DNA of 64,000 nt from assembly GCF_028649435.1 (NCBI RefSeq), contig NZ_JAQSIN010000002.1; one strand, given 5' to 3'. The position numbers and the translations under genes are program-made. Shown here in pieces: positions 1-8,498 of the stretch (the stretch's first letter is position 1; each line of letters starts with the position of its first letter). The DNA is from Curvibacter microcysteis. GTDB lineage: Bacteria > Pseudomonadota > Gammaproteobacteria > Burkholderiales > Burkholderiaceae_C. The notes under the pieces are model-generated. The model ran no database searches, had not been told where the DNA came from, and saw only the letters and a program-made list of their open reading frames with translations.

Positions 1-774
1 GTGCTGCAGCATGGCCAGGCGAGCCTGGTTCTGGCCCAGGCCCAGGTAAGAGACCGCCAGCACCGGATAGCGCGCACCGTTGATGTCCAGCACGCGGACC
101 TGGGGGCTCGGTTCGGTCGGCGCTTGGGGCAGTGCAAACGCCACTTGGGCCGAGGCGCCGCCGATTTCGACCACCCCTTCGGTGGCTTCACGGCGGTGGA
201 AGCGGCCTTGCAGGTAGTTCACATCGACCCAGGCGTACAGGCCTTCGTCTTGGCCGCTCAGGGTTCGCACCTCACCCAGCGTGAAGCCCTGGGCCTGGAT
301 GGCCTGGCGCACGCTCGCGTAAATGGAGTCGGCCGTGGCGGGGGGCACCAGGCGCATGCCAGCCGTGGCCAGCAACTCGACGGGCACTTGTTCGGGCGCC
401 ATGCCTTGGGCTTGCAAGTGGTTTTGCAGTCGCTTCAGCAGGCTTTGCACGCCCTCTGGGCCCGCCTGGCTGGGCTCGCTGCCCGGGCCGTGGCGGCCGT
501 CGTACCAAGACAAGGGGTGGGGCGCCTGGGCGTTGCTGAACAGCTCGCGCACCGTGACAAAGCGCCCGTCAGGCTGGCTTTGGTAGAGGTGCAGGCGTGA
601 ACCGCTGCTGCCAGCGTCGATGACGGCGCGGTAGCGCGGCGGCGCGCTCTGGGCAGGGCCGGTGGCCGGCGTGCTGCAACCCAGCAGGGCCGTGGTTAAC
701 AGCCCCAGCAGCGCGGTGGGGAGACCCGGCCAGGCGAGCCGGTTCAAGAAAGGGTTGGACTTGGCGGACGGCAT
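1..774 (-). CDS. Apyrase-like nucleoside phosphatase lipoprotein (GDA1/CD39 family), 3' end beyond window
   Basis: Reading the minus strand from the ATG at 774 gives 258 codons that stay open to the window edge, so the C-terminal part is missing. The apyrase conserved regions appear in order: DAGSSGSR (about residue 53), ATAGMR, GQDEGLYAW and VEIGGASAQ. These are phosphate- and nucleotide-binding motifs of enzymes that hydrolyse nucleoside tri- and diphosphates. The N-terminus is hydrophobic and ends in LLGC (Cys33), a lipobox, so the protein is probably a lipoprotein facing the periplasm or outside. Family members are common in eukaryotes and scattered in bacteria. Substrate range cannot be read from the sequence. 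Confidence 0.85.
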   Translation of the reverse strand, partial: MPSAKSNPFLNRLAWPGLPTALLGLLTTALLGCSTPATGPAQSAPPRYRAVIDAGSSGSRLHLYQSQPDGRFVTVRELFSNAQAPHPLSWYDGRHGPGSEPSQAGPEGVQSLLKRLQNHLQAQGMAPEQVPVELLATAGMRLVPPATADSIYASVRQAIQAQGFTLGEVRTLSGQDEGLYAWVDVNYLQGRFHRREATEGVVEIGGASAQVAFALPQAPTEPSPQVRVLDINGARYPVLAVSYLGLGQNQARLAMLQH

Positions 775-830
775 GGAGCGTGATTGTCGCCGAGCCCAGA
801 CGCACATGCTGGCAGCCCCGGTACCGGGCC

Positions 831-2894
831 TCAGGCCGCCGCGGTCATGGCCTCGATCTGTTCCGTCAGTTCCAGCCAGCGTTCTTCGAGTTGCTCGATG
901 CCATCCGTGGCTGCTTTCAGTTGCCGCCCACATTCAGCGATTTCAGCCGGCGGCAGCGGGGTGCTGAGGCGGGCCTCCAGGTCGGCCTTTTGCTGGCTCA
1001 GGCTGCCCATGCGTTGGTCGATTTGCTCGAGTTCGCGCTTGAGTGGGCGGGTCTTCTCCGCGAGTTGCTGGCGTGCCTGGGCGTCGAGCTTGCGCTGATC
1101 GCGTTGGGCCACGGCCGGCTTGGCGGCCTCTGGGGCGGGGGCCGGGCTGGGTGCCGCCACGGCGGCCACCGGGGCCGCCACCACCGGGGCCGCAACTGGC
1201 GTCGGTGCGGCAGCGGCTTCGGCCTCCAGGCTGCGCTGGGTGTCGCGGGCCAGTTCGCGCAGGCGCTTGGATTCGTCGAGCAGGTAGCGCTGGTAGTCAT
1301 CCAGGTCGCCATCGAAGGGGCCGACGATGCCGCGGCCCACCAGCCAGAACTCGTCACAGACCGAGCGCAGCAGGGCCCGGTCGTGGCTGACCAGCATGAC
1401 GGTGCCTTCGAATTCGTTGAGCGCCATGGCCAGGGCCTCGCGGGTGGCCAAGTCCAAGTGGTTGGTGGGCTCGTCCAGCAGCAACAGGTTGGGGCGTTGC
1501 CACACGATCATGGCCAGCACCAGGCGGGCTTTTTCGCCACCGCTCATGGTGCCCACGGCCTGCTTGACCATGTCGCCACTGAAGTTGAAGGAGCCCAGGT
1601 AGCTGCGCAGGTCTTGCTCGCGTGAGGGTTCGCGCGAGTTGGCGCCCATGTCGCGGGCCAGGCGGATCATGTGCTCCAGCGGGTTCTCACCGGTGCGCAG
1701 CACGTCCAGCTCTTGCTGGGCAAAGTAACCAATGCTCAGGCCCTTGCCCTCGGTCACGCTGCCGGCCAAGGCCTTCATGTCGCGCGCAATGGTCTTGACC
1801 AGGGTCGACTTGCCCTGGCCGTTGGCGCCCAGGATGCCGATGCGCTGGCCCGCCAACACCGAGCGGTTGACGCCGCGCAGGATGATCTTCTGGCCTTCGT
1901 CGGTCTCGTAGCCGAAGGCCGCATCGCTGATGGCCAGCATGGGGTTGGGCAGGTTGGTCGGCTCTTTGAACTCGAAGGTGAATTCGGCGTTGGCCAGGAT
2001 GGGCGCGATCTTTTCCATGCGCTCCAGGGCCTTGACCCGGCTTTGCGCCTGCTTGGCCTTGCTGGCCTTGGCCTTGAAGCGGTCAATGAACTTTTGCAGG
2101 TGGGCGATCTTGTCCTGCTGCTTGGAAAACGCCGCCTGTTGCAGCTCCATTTGCTGGGCTTGCAGGGTTTCAAAAGCGCTGTAGTTGCCGCCGTAGCGCA
2201 CCAACTGGGCGTTGTCGATGTGCAGGGTGACGTTGGTCACCGCATCCAGGAATTCGCGGTCGTGGCTGATCACGATCATGGTGCCCGCATAGCGCTTGAG
2301 CCAGGCCTCCAGCCAGACCAGGGCGTCCAAGTCCAAGTGGTTGGTGGGCTCGTCCAGCAGCAGCAGGTCAGACGGGCACATCAGGGCACGCGCCAACTGC
2401 AAGCGCATGCGCCAGCCGCCGGAGAAACTGTTCACCGGCAGTTCCAGTTCATGCGACTGGAAGCCCAGGCCCAGGATCAGCGCCTGGGCGCGGGGGCCGG
2501 CGTCGTGGTCGCCAGCGTCGGCCAGGTCGGTGTAGACCTGGGCGATGGCCATGCCATGTTCGGGGTCGTCGTAGGAGGCGTCGGACTGCTCCAGGGTCTT
2601 GAGTTGCTCGCGCAGCTCGGCCAGGCGGGTGTCGCCGCCGAGCACGAACTCGGTGGCCGACTCCTCGGTCTCAGGCATGTTCTGCGCCACCTGGGCCATG
2701 CGCCATTGGCGCGGGATGACGAAGTCTCCGCCGTCCTCGTGCAGGCTGCCGTTGAGCAGGGCAAACAGCGTGGATTTGCCCGCGCCGTTGCGGCCCACCA
2801 GACCCACTTTTTCGCCTGGGTTCAGGTTGACTGAGACCTGGTTCAGCAGCACACGGGAGCCGCGTCGCAAGACGATGTTTTTGAGGGTGATCAT
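831..2894 (-). CDS. yheS: ABC-F family ATPase, YheS type
   Basis: A 687-residue soluble protein with two ABC ATPase domains and no membrane segment, the ABC-F layout of ribosome-associated translation factors. Walker A motifs are GRNGAGKST and GANGQGKST. Both halves carry an SGG signature and LLLLDEPTNHLDL Walker B. The linker contains FKAKASKAKQAQSR, typical of YheS, and a charged Ala/Pro-rich linker followed by a C-terminal coiled coil ends the protein. The open frame extends 22 codons upstream, but the ATG at 2894 gives the usual MITLKNIVLRRGSRVLL start. Specific role (which stalled ribosomes it acts on) is not known from sequence. Confidence 0.9.
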   Translation of the reverse strand: MITLKNIVLRRGSRVLLNQVSVNLNPGEKVGLVGRNGAGKSTLFALLNGSLHEDGGDFVIPRQWRMAQVAQNMPETEESATEFVLGGDTRLAELREQLKTLEQSDASYDDPEHGMAIAQVYTDLADAGDHDAGPRAQALILGLGFQSHELELPVNSFSGGWRMRLQLARALMCPSDLLLLDEPTNHLDLDALVWLEAWLKRYAGTMIVISHDREFLDAVTNVTLHIDNAQLVRYGGNYSAFETLQAQQMELQQAAFSKQQDKIAHLQKFIDRFKAKASKAKQAQSRVKALERMEKIAPILANAEFTFEFKEPTNLPNPMLAISDAAFGYETDEGQKIILRGVNRSVLAGQRIGILGANGQGKSTLVKTIARDMKALAGSVTEGKGLSIGYFAQQELDVLRTGENPLEHMIRLARDMGANSREPSREQDLRSYLGSFNFSGDMVKQAVGTMSGGEKARLVLAMIVWQRPNLLLLDEPTNHLDLATREALAMALNEFEGTVMLVSHDRALLRSVCDEFWLVGRGIVGPFDGDLDDYQRYLLDESKRLRELARDTQRSLEAEAAAAPTPVAAPVVAAPVAAVAAPSPAPAPEAAKPAVAQRDQRKLDAQARQQLAEKTRPLKRELEQIDQRMGSLSQQKADLEARLSTPLPPAEIAECGRQLKAATDGIEQLEERWLELTEQIEAMTAAA

Positions 2895-3076
2895 GGCGTG
2901 GCCGGAACAATCCGGAGAAAAGGAAGCAAAGCCTTCTATTTTCGCACGCTTGCGTGACACCGTGGGCGCGCGCCGGTTTCAGCCCCGCCCGCCAGCCGCT
3001 TCAGGCCCATGCGAGACCCGTCAGCAAGGGCTTGGCATCGGCTTGAACAGGGCGATCGGGTCGCCCGGCGACGGCT

Positions 3077-3994
3077 TCAGACCTCGGCCAGATGAAAGCG
3101 CATCAGCGCTTCGCGCGTGACCAGCAGCACCTGGTCTTCACCCGCACTGGTGTCCAGCCAGAACACCGGCAGGCCGGGGAAAGCGGCTTCAAAGTAGGGG
3201 CGCTCATTGCCGATCTCGAGCACCAGCACCCCGTGCTGGCTGAGTCGGCTGGCGGCATGGTCCAGCAGTTGGCGCACGAAGTCCATGCCATCGGTGCCAC
3301 CGGCCAGCGCCAGTTCGGGCTCGGCACGGTACTCCGCAGGCAACTCGCTCATGCTCTGGGCATTGACGTAGGGCGGGTTGCACAAGATGAGGTCGTAGGG
3401 GCCGGGCAGGGCGCTCAGGCCGTCACTCAGGCCCAAACTGATGCGGTCTTGCAGCGCGTGGCGGTCCACATTGATGCGGGCCACGGCCAGGGCTTCGGGC
3501 GACAGGTCAGCGCCCGTCACCACCACCTCGGGCCAGGCCATGGCGGCCAGCACGGCCAGGCTGCCGTTGCCGGTGCAGAGGTCCAGCACTTGGTGGGTTT
3601 GGTCGCTGAGCCAGGGGTCGATGCTGCCGTCGGCGATCAACTCGGCGATGAAGCTGCGCGGCACGATGGCGCGCTCGTCCACGTAAAAGGGCACGCCTTG
3701 CAGCCAGGCTTCCTGGGTCAGGTAGGCGGCGGGCTTGCGGGTGCTGATGCGTTCGGCAATGAGGGCCTGAACAAGCGCGGCCTGCTCGGCGCTGACGGGG
3801 CGCAGCGCCACGTCTTCTTCGCCATCGGGCGCGCCGTCCAGGGCACTGTCCAGCGGCAGGCCCAGGCGCCAAAGCACCAGCCAGGCGGCTTCGTCAAAAG
3901 CATTGGTGGTGCCGTGGCCGAAGGCCACACCGGCTTGTTCCAGTTGCGTGGCAGCTTGCTCGATCAGGGGCAGCACGGTGAGGGCTTGGCTCAT
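3077..3994 (-). CDS. prmB: Ribosomal protein L3 N5-glutamine methyltransferase
   Basis: A 305-residue class I SAM-dependent methyltransferase. The SAM-binding motif is VLDLCTGNGSLAVLAA and the glutamine-binding catalytic motif is NPPYV, shared by the PrmB/PrmC/HemK family. The upstream VPRSFIAELI segment and the DLCTGNG variant favour PrmB, which methylates a glutamine of ribosomal protein L3, over PrmC, which modifies release factors. Its start overlaps the dapE stop by four bases (3991-3994), so it is the last gene of the dapC-dapD-pilU-dapE-prmB block and is probably translationally coupled to dapE. Confidence 0.88.
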   Translation of the reverse strand: MSQALTVLPLIEQAATQLEQAGVAFGHGTTNAFDEAAWLVLWRLGLPLDSALDGAPDGEEDVALRPVSAEQAALVQALIAERISTRKPAAYLTQEAWLQGVPFYVDERAIVPRSFIAELIADGSIDPWLSDQTHQVLDLCTGNGSLAVLAAMAWPEVVVTGADLSPEALAVARINVDRHALQDRISLGLSDGLSALPGPYDLILCNPPYVNAQSMSELPAEYRAEPELALAGGTDGMDFVRQLLDHAASRLSQHGVLVLEIGNERPYFEAAFPGLPVFWLDTSAGEDQVLLVTREALMRFHLAEV

Positions 3995-5163
3995 GCGGCC
4001 TCCTGGGCACGCAGGCCCGCGTCGAGGTGGGCCAGGGTGCGGCGGTAGATGTTCTTGAGCGGGTCGAGGTCAGCGACCTTCACGTTCTCGTCGATCTTGT
4101 GGATGCTGGCGTTGATGGGGCCGAACTCCAGCACCTGAGGGCAGATTTGGGCAATGAAGCGACCGTCGCTGGTGCCGCCCGTGGTGGAGAGTTCGGTCTC
4201 CAGGCCCACTTCGTCGCGGATGGCTTGCTGAACCGCGCCCACCAGGGTGCCGGGGGTGGTCAAAAAGGGCTGGCCGCCCAGCGTCCATTGGAGGGTGTAG
4301 GTCAGGCCGTGGCGGTCCAGCAGCGCGTGGACCCGCTCTTTCAGGCCCTCGGCCGTGCATTCGGTGGAGAAGCGGAAGTTGAAGTCGATCACCACCTGGC
4401 CGGGGATCACGTTGGTGGCGCCGGTGCCACCATGGATGTTGCTGACTTGCCAGCTGGTGGGGGGGAAGAACTCATTGCCCCGGTCCCATTCAATGGTGGC
4501 CAGCTCGGCCAGCGCGGGCAGGGCCTGGTGGATGGGGTTGCGAGCGAGTTGCGGGTAAGCGATGTGGCCCTGGATGCCTTGCACACTGAGTTTGCCGCTC
4601 AGGCTGCCGCGGCGGCCGTTCTTGATCATGTCGCCCAGGCGCTCGACCGAGGTGGGCTCGCCCACGATGCAGAAGTCCAGGCGCTCGCCCCGGGCTTGCA
4701 GCGCGCGGCACACCACTTGGGTGCCGTCGATGGAGGGGCCTTCTTCGTCGCTGGTGATCAGCAAGGCCAGCGACAGCGCCGTCTCGGGTTGGGCTGCGAC
4801 AAACTCCTCGCAGGCCACCACAAAGGCGGCGATCGAGGTCTTCATGTCGGCTGCACCGCGGCCAAACAGGTGGCCATCGCGGTGGGTGGGGGTGAAGGGG
4901 TCGCTGGTCCACTGCTCCAGCGGGCCCGTGGGCACCACGTCGGTGTGACCAGCGAAGACCAGGGTGGGGGCGTTGGCCACGGCGCTGGCGCGCTTGGCCC
5001 ACAGGTTGCTGACGCGGAAGTCCGCTGGACCGCTGTCAATTTGTTCGCAAACAAAGCCGATGGCCTCCAGGCGCTGGCGCAGCAGGGCTTGGCAACCTGC
5101 GTCATCGGGGGTCACGGAGGGGCGGGAAATCAGTTGTTCGCTCAGGAGCAGGGTGCGCGACAT
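3991..5163 (-). CDS. dapE: Succinyl-diaminopimelate desuccinylase
   Basis: A 390-residue M20-family metallohydrolase that splits N-succinyl-LL-diaminopimelate to LL-diaminopimelate and succinate in the succinylase branch of lysine and meso-diaminopimelate synthesis. Visible metal and catalytic residues: FAGHTDVVP (His, Asp), GRGAADMK (bridging Asp), SDEEGPSIDGT (Glu pair), GEPTS, and the C-terminal SIHKIDENV His. The TGGTSDGRFI segment is typical of DapE. The ATG at 5163 shares its A with the pilU stop codon (TGATG). It completes the pathway set with dapC and dapD upstream on the same strand. Confidence 0.95.
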   Translation of the reverse strand: MSRTLLLSEQLISRPSVTPDDAGCQALLRQRLEAIGFVCEQIDSGPADFRVSNLWAKRASAVANAPTLVFAGHTDVVPTGPLEQWTSDPFTPTHRDGHLFGRGAADMKTSIAAFVVACEEFVAAQPETALSLALLITSDEEGPSIDGTQVVCRALQARGERLDFCIVGEPTSVERLGDMIKNGRRGSLSGKLSVQGIQGHIAYPQLARNPIHQALPALAELATIEWDRGNEFFPPTSWQVSNIHGGTGATNVIPGQVVIDFNFRFSTECTAEGLKERVHALLDRHGLTYTLQWTLGGQPFLTTPGTLVGAVQQAIRDEVGLETELSTTGGTSDGRFIAQICPQVLEFGPINASIHKIDENVKVADLDPLKNIYRRTLAHLDAGLRAQEAA

Positions 5164-6332
5164 CAGTGCTTAACGTCCAGGACAATTTCGGTGAAAGAGG
5201 GCTCGTCGTCGGTTTCGACACGGGCCTTGGCCGCGTCGCTGGCGGCCTTGTGGGACTGCTGGAAGTCGTTCTGCAGGCGCCACATGAGGTTGGTGGGCGA
5301 GTCCGCGTGGGACATGCCTTCTTTGCGGTCGACTTCGCCGCTCAGGATCAAGCGGGCCAGGTCTTCTTCGAAGGTTTGCGAGCCTTCGGCCATGGACTTT
5401 TCCATGGCTTCCTGGATGCCGTTGAAGTCGCCTTTTTCAATCAGGTCGGCGATCAGCTTGGTGTTGCGCAGCACCTCGCAAGCCGGGATGCGCCCGCCAA
5501 TCTGGCGGCGCAGCAGGCGCTGCGAGATCACGGCCTTGAGGGCCGAGCTCAGGTCCACCAGCAGGGTCTGGCGCACTTCCACAGGGTAGAAGCTCAGAAT
5601 GCGGTTGAGGGCCTGGTAGCTGTTGTTGGCGTGCATGGTGGCCAGCACCAGGTGGCCCGATTGGGCGTAGGCCAGCGCCGCCGACATGGTCTCGCGGTCG
5701 CGGATTTCCCCAATCAAAATCACGTCAGGGGCCTGACGCAAGGCGTTCTTCAGCGCGATCTGGGTGGACTGCGTGTCCGTGCCGACTTCACGCTGGTTGA
5801 TGATGGACTTCTTGTTCTTGAACAAGAACTCGATCGGCTCTTCGATGGTCAGTATGTGGCCGGTGCTGTTCTCGTTGCGGTTGTCCAGCATCGAGGCCAG
5901 GCTGGTGCTCTTGCCCGAGCCGGTGGCGCCAACCACCAACAAGAGGCCGCGCTTCTCCATGATCAAGTCGGTCAGGATGGGCGGCAGGTTCAGGTCGGCG
6001 AGTCTGGGGATTTCGTGGCTGATGAAACGGATCACCGCGGCCACGCTGCCGCGCTGGCGCATCGCGCTGATGCGGAAGCGACCAATGCCCTTGAGGGCGT
6101 AGCCCACGTTGAGCTCGCCAGTCTCGGCCAACTCTTCCATTTGCGCGGGCAGCAAAATTTCACCGAGCAGGCTGCGCGGCGCATCAAAAGGCAGCAGTTG
6201 GTTGTTGACCGGCACACAGACGCCGTTGATGCGGATCAGCGCCGGGGCGTTCGCCGACAGGTAAACGTCAGAGGCGCCCTTTTCGCTCATCAGCCGCAGG
6301 ATGCGGTCCATCATGCTCATGTTGGCGCTCAT
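5163..6332 (-). CDS. pilU: Type IV pilus retraction ATPase, PilU-like
   Basis: A 389-residue secretion-type hexameric ATPase of the PilT/PilU group that powers pilus retraction and twitching. Walker A is GATGSGKST at residues 135-143. The Asp box reads TIEEPIEF, Walker B is VILIGEIRDRETM, and the His box is HLVLATMHANN. Length, KRGLLLVVGATG, and the C-terminal HADSPTNLMWRLQ match PilU better than PilT. It sits between dapD and dapE, with no pilT or other pilus gene in the window. Its stop overlaps the dapE start by one base. In-frame ATGs lie at codons 5, 7 and 8, so the exact start is uncertain. Confidence 0.88.
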   Translation of the reverse strand: MSANMSMMDRILRLMSEKGASDVYLSANAPALIRINGVCVPVNNQLLPFDAPRSLLGEILLPAQMEELAETGELNVGYALKGIGRFRISAMRQRGSVAAVIRFISHEIPRLADLNLPPILTDLIMEKRGLLLVVGATGSGKSTSLASMLDNRNENSTGHILTIEEPIEFLFKNKKSIINQREVGTDTQSTQIALKNALRQAPDVILIGEIRDRETMSAALAYAQSGHLVLATMHANNSYQALNRILSFYPVEVRQTLLVDLSSALKAVISQRLLRRQIGGRIPACEVLRNTKLIADLIEKGDFNGIQEAMEKSMAEGSQTFEEDLARLILSGEVDRKEGMSHADSPTNLMWRLQNDFQQSHKAASDAAKARVETDDEPSFTEIVLDVKH

Positions 6333-6381
6333 GGAGGGGGACTTTCCGGGTGAGGGTCCAGGGGCAGGGGCGGCTCAACAG

Positions 6382-6404
6382 GCCCCCACGCCAGGCGCGG
6401 GGGC
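6382..6404. other. GC-rich stem-loop between dapD and pilU
   Basis: GCCCCCACGC at 6382-6391 pairs with GCGCGGGGGC at 6395-6404 with one mismatch and a three-base loop. It lies in the 81-base gap between dapD and pilU. No T run follows on the minus strand, so it is not a classical terminator. It could reduce read-through from dapC-dapD into pilU-dapE or stabilise the upstream mRNA; that is inference. Confidence 0.4.
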
Positions 6405-6413
6405 GGGGCGATC

Positions 6414-7238
6414 TCAGTCGCGCAGCAGGTCGTTCAGGCTGGTCTTGGCGCGGGTCTGGGCGTCCACGCGCTTGACGATGATGGCCGCATAGAGGCTGTA
6501 ACGGCCGCCGTCCTTGGGCAGGCTGCCGCTGATGACCACCGAGCCCGAGGGCACGCGGCCGTAGCTGATTTCGCCGGTGGCACGGTCGTAAATCGGGGTG
6601 CTTTGGCCGATGTACACGCCCATCGAGATGACCGAGTTTTCTTCGACGATCACGCCTTCGACGATTTCCGAGCGAGCGCCGATGAAGCAGTTGTCTTCAA
6701 TGATGGTGGGGTTGGCTTGCAGCGGTTCCAGCACGCCGCCCAGGCCGACACCGCCGGACAGGTGAACGTTCTTGCCCACTTGGGCGCAGCTGCCCACGGT
6801 GGCCCAGGTGTCAACCATGGTGCCTTCGTCCACGTAGGCACCGATGTTCACGTACGAGGGCATCAGGATCGCGCCCTTGGCAATGAAGCTGCCTTGGCGG
6901 GCCACAGCCGGGGGCACCACGCGCACGCCGGTGGCCTTGAGTTGCTCTTCGCTGAGGCCAGCGAACTTGGTCGGCACTTTGTCGTAAAAGCCCAGGTCGC
7001 CGCCACCGATGTATTGGTTGTCCTTCAGGCGGAAGGACAGCAACACGGCCTTCTTGACCCATTGGTGCACGGTCCACTGGCCCACGCCTTCACGGGTGGC
7101 CACGCGCAGGCGGCCCGAATCGAGCTCGGCGATCACGTGGTCGACGGCTTCGCTCACTTCTTTCGGAGCGCTGGCAGGCGACAGGTTGGCACGGTTCTCC
7201 CAAGCGGAGTCGATCAGGGTTTGCAGCTGTTGAGTCAT
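6414..7238 (-). CDS. dapD: 2,3,4,5-tetrahydropyridine-2,6-dicarboxylate N-succinyltransferase
   Basis: A 274-residue acyltransferase that succinylates tetrahydrodipicolinate, the first step of the succinylase branch to diaminopimelate. The C-terminal half shows hexapeptide-repeat character (left-handed beta helix) around NVHLSGGVGLGGVLEPL, TIIEDNCFIGARSEIVEG and VISMGVYIGQST. Length matches the family. The gene begins 3 bases after the dapC stop, implying one transcript and coupled translation. Confidence 0.95.
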   Translation of the reverse strand: MTQQLQTLIDSAWENRANLSPASAPKEVSEAVDHVIAELDSGRLRVATREGVGQWTVHQWVKKAVLLSFRLKDNQYIGGGDLGFYDKVPTKFAGLSEEQLKATGVRVVPPAVARQGSFIAKGAILMPSYVNIGAYVDEGTMVDTWATVGSCAQVGKNVHLSGGVGLGGVLEPLQANPTIIEDNCFIGARSEIVEGVIVEENSVISMGVYIGQSTPIYDRATGEISYGRVPSGSVVISGSLPKDGGRYSLYAAIIVKRVDAQTRAKTSLNDLLRD

Positions 7239-7241
7239 GGA

Positions 7242-8447
7242 TTACTTGCTTTTGGATTGGACGAAATTCACGATGCGCAGGGCCGCTTCGACGCACTCGG
7301 CGGCGTCAGCCACGAGGGCCATGCGGATGCGTTGGGCGCCTGGGTTGGCCCCGGCCACATCGCGGGCCAGGTAACTGCCAGGCAGCACGGTGACATTGTA
7401 TTGAGCCAGCAGCTCCTTGGCGAAAGCCGTGTCGCTCAGGCCCAGGGCGTCGGGCACCCGGGCCCAGAGGTAGAAACTGGCGTCAGGCAAGGCCACTTCC
7501 AGCACGCCGGCCAGGATGGGGGTGACCTGGGCGAACTTCTTGCGGTAGAGCACGCGGTTTTCCACCACATGGGCTTCGTCGTTCCAGGCCGCGATGCTGG
7601 CGGTCTGCACGATGGGGCTCATGGCACTGCCGTGGTAGGTGCGGTAGAGCAGGAACTGCTTGATGATGGCGGCGTCGCCGGCCACAAAGCCGCTGCGCAG
7701 GCCGGGCACATTGCTGCGCTTGGACAGGCTGGTGAAGGCCACCAGGTTTTTGAAGTCGTCACGGCCCAGCTTCTTGGCCGCTTCAAGGCCACCGAGCGGT
7801 GGTTCGTCACGGAAGTAGATTTCGCTGTAGCACTCGTCGGAGGCGATGATGAAGCCGTAGCGGTCGCTCAACTCGAACAGCTTCTTCCATTCGTCCAAGG
7901 GCATGACCGCGCCCGTGGGGTTGCCAGGCGAGCAGACAAAGATCAGCTGGGTGCGGGCCCAAATGTCGGTGGGGACGCTGTCCCAGTCCACCGCGAAGTT
8001 GCGCGCCGGGTCGCTGGGCGCGAAGTAGGGCTCAGCGCCGGCCAGCAGGGCTGCGCCTTCGTAAATTTGGTAGAACGGGTTCGGGCAGACCACGGCCGGG
8101 GTTGGCCAGCGTGGGTCGATGACGGTCTGGGCGAAGGCGAACAGCGCCTCGCGGGAGCCATTGACCGGCAAGATTTGGGTGGCGGGGTCGACGGTGAGGT
8201 CGTAGCGGCGTTGAATCCATTGCGCCATGGCTTCGCGCAGGCGGGGCTCGCCGGCGGTCGCCGGGTAGCCTGCCAAACCCCCCAAGCTGTTGACCAGTGC
8301 GGTCTTGATGAACTCGGGGGTGGCGTGCTTGGGCTCACCAATGCCCAGGCTGATGGGGCTGTAGTGCGCGTTGGGGGTGACGCCAGCGAAAAGCTGTCTC
8401 AGCCGCTCGAAGGGGTAGGGCTGCAGTTTGGAAAGCAGGGGATTCAT
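7242..8447 (-). CDS. dapC: Succinyldiaminopimelate aminotransferase
   Basis: A 401-residue fold-type I PLP aminotransferase that converts N-succinyl-2-amino-6-ketopimelate to N-succinyl-LL-diaminopimelate using glutamate. The PLP lysine is K243 in SLSKRSNVPGLRSGF. CSPGNPTG and SDECYSEIY are the cofactor-binding segments. Position directly upstream of dapD and in the same block as dapE supports DapC rather than another class I/II aminotransferase. It is the first gene of the block; the 51 bases upstream separate it from the GGDEF-EAL gene on the same strand. Confidence 0.92.
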   Translation of the reverse strand: MNPLLSKLQPYPFERLRQLFAGVTPNAHYSPISLGIGEPKHATPEFIKTALVNSLGGLAGYPATAGEPRLREAMAQWIQRRYDLTVDPATQILPVNGSREALFAFAQTVIDPRWPTPAVVCPNPFYQIYEGAALLAGAEPYFAPSDPARNFAVDWDSVPTDIWARTQLIFVCSPGNPTGAVMPLDEWKKLFELSDRYGFIIASDECYSEIYFRDEPPLGGLEAAKKLGRDDFKNLVAFTSLSKRSNVPGLRSGFVAGDAAIIKQFLLYRTYHGSAMSPIVQTASIAAWNDEAHVVENRVLYRKKFAQVTPILAGVLEVALPDASFYLWARVPDALGLSDTAFAKELLAQYNVTVLPGSYLARDVAGANPGAQRIRMALVADAAECVEAALRIVNFVQSKSK

Positions 8448-8498
8448 GGGCCCGCATTATCCGGGAGGCCGGAGCGCTTTGGGACCACAAGGGTTAAA

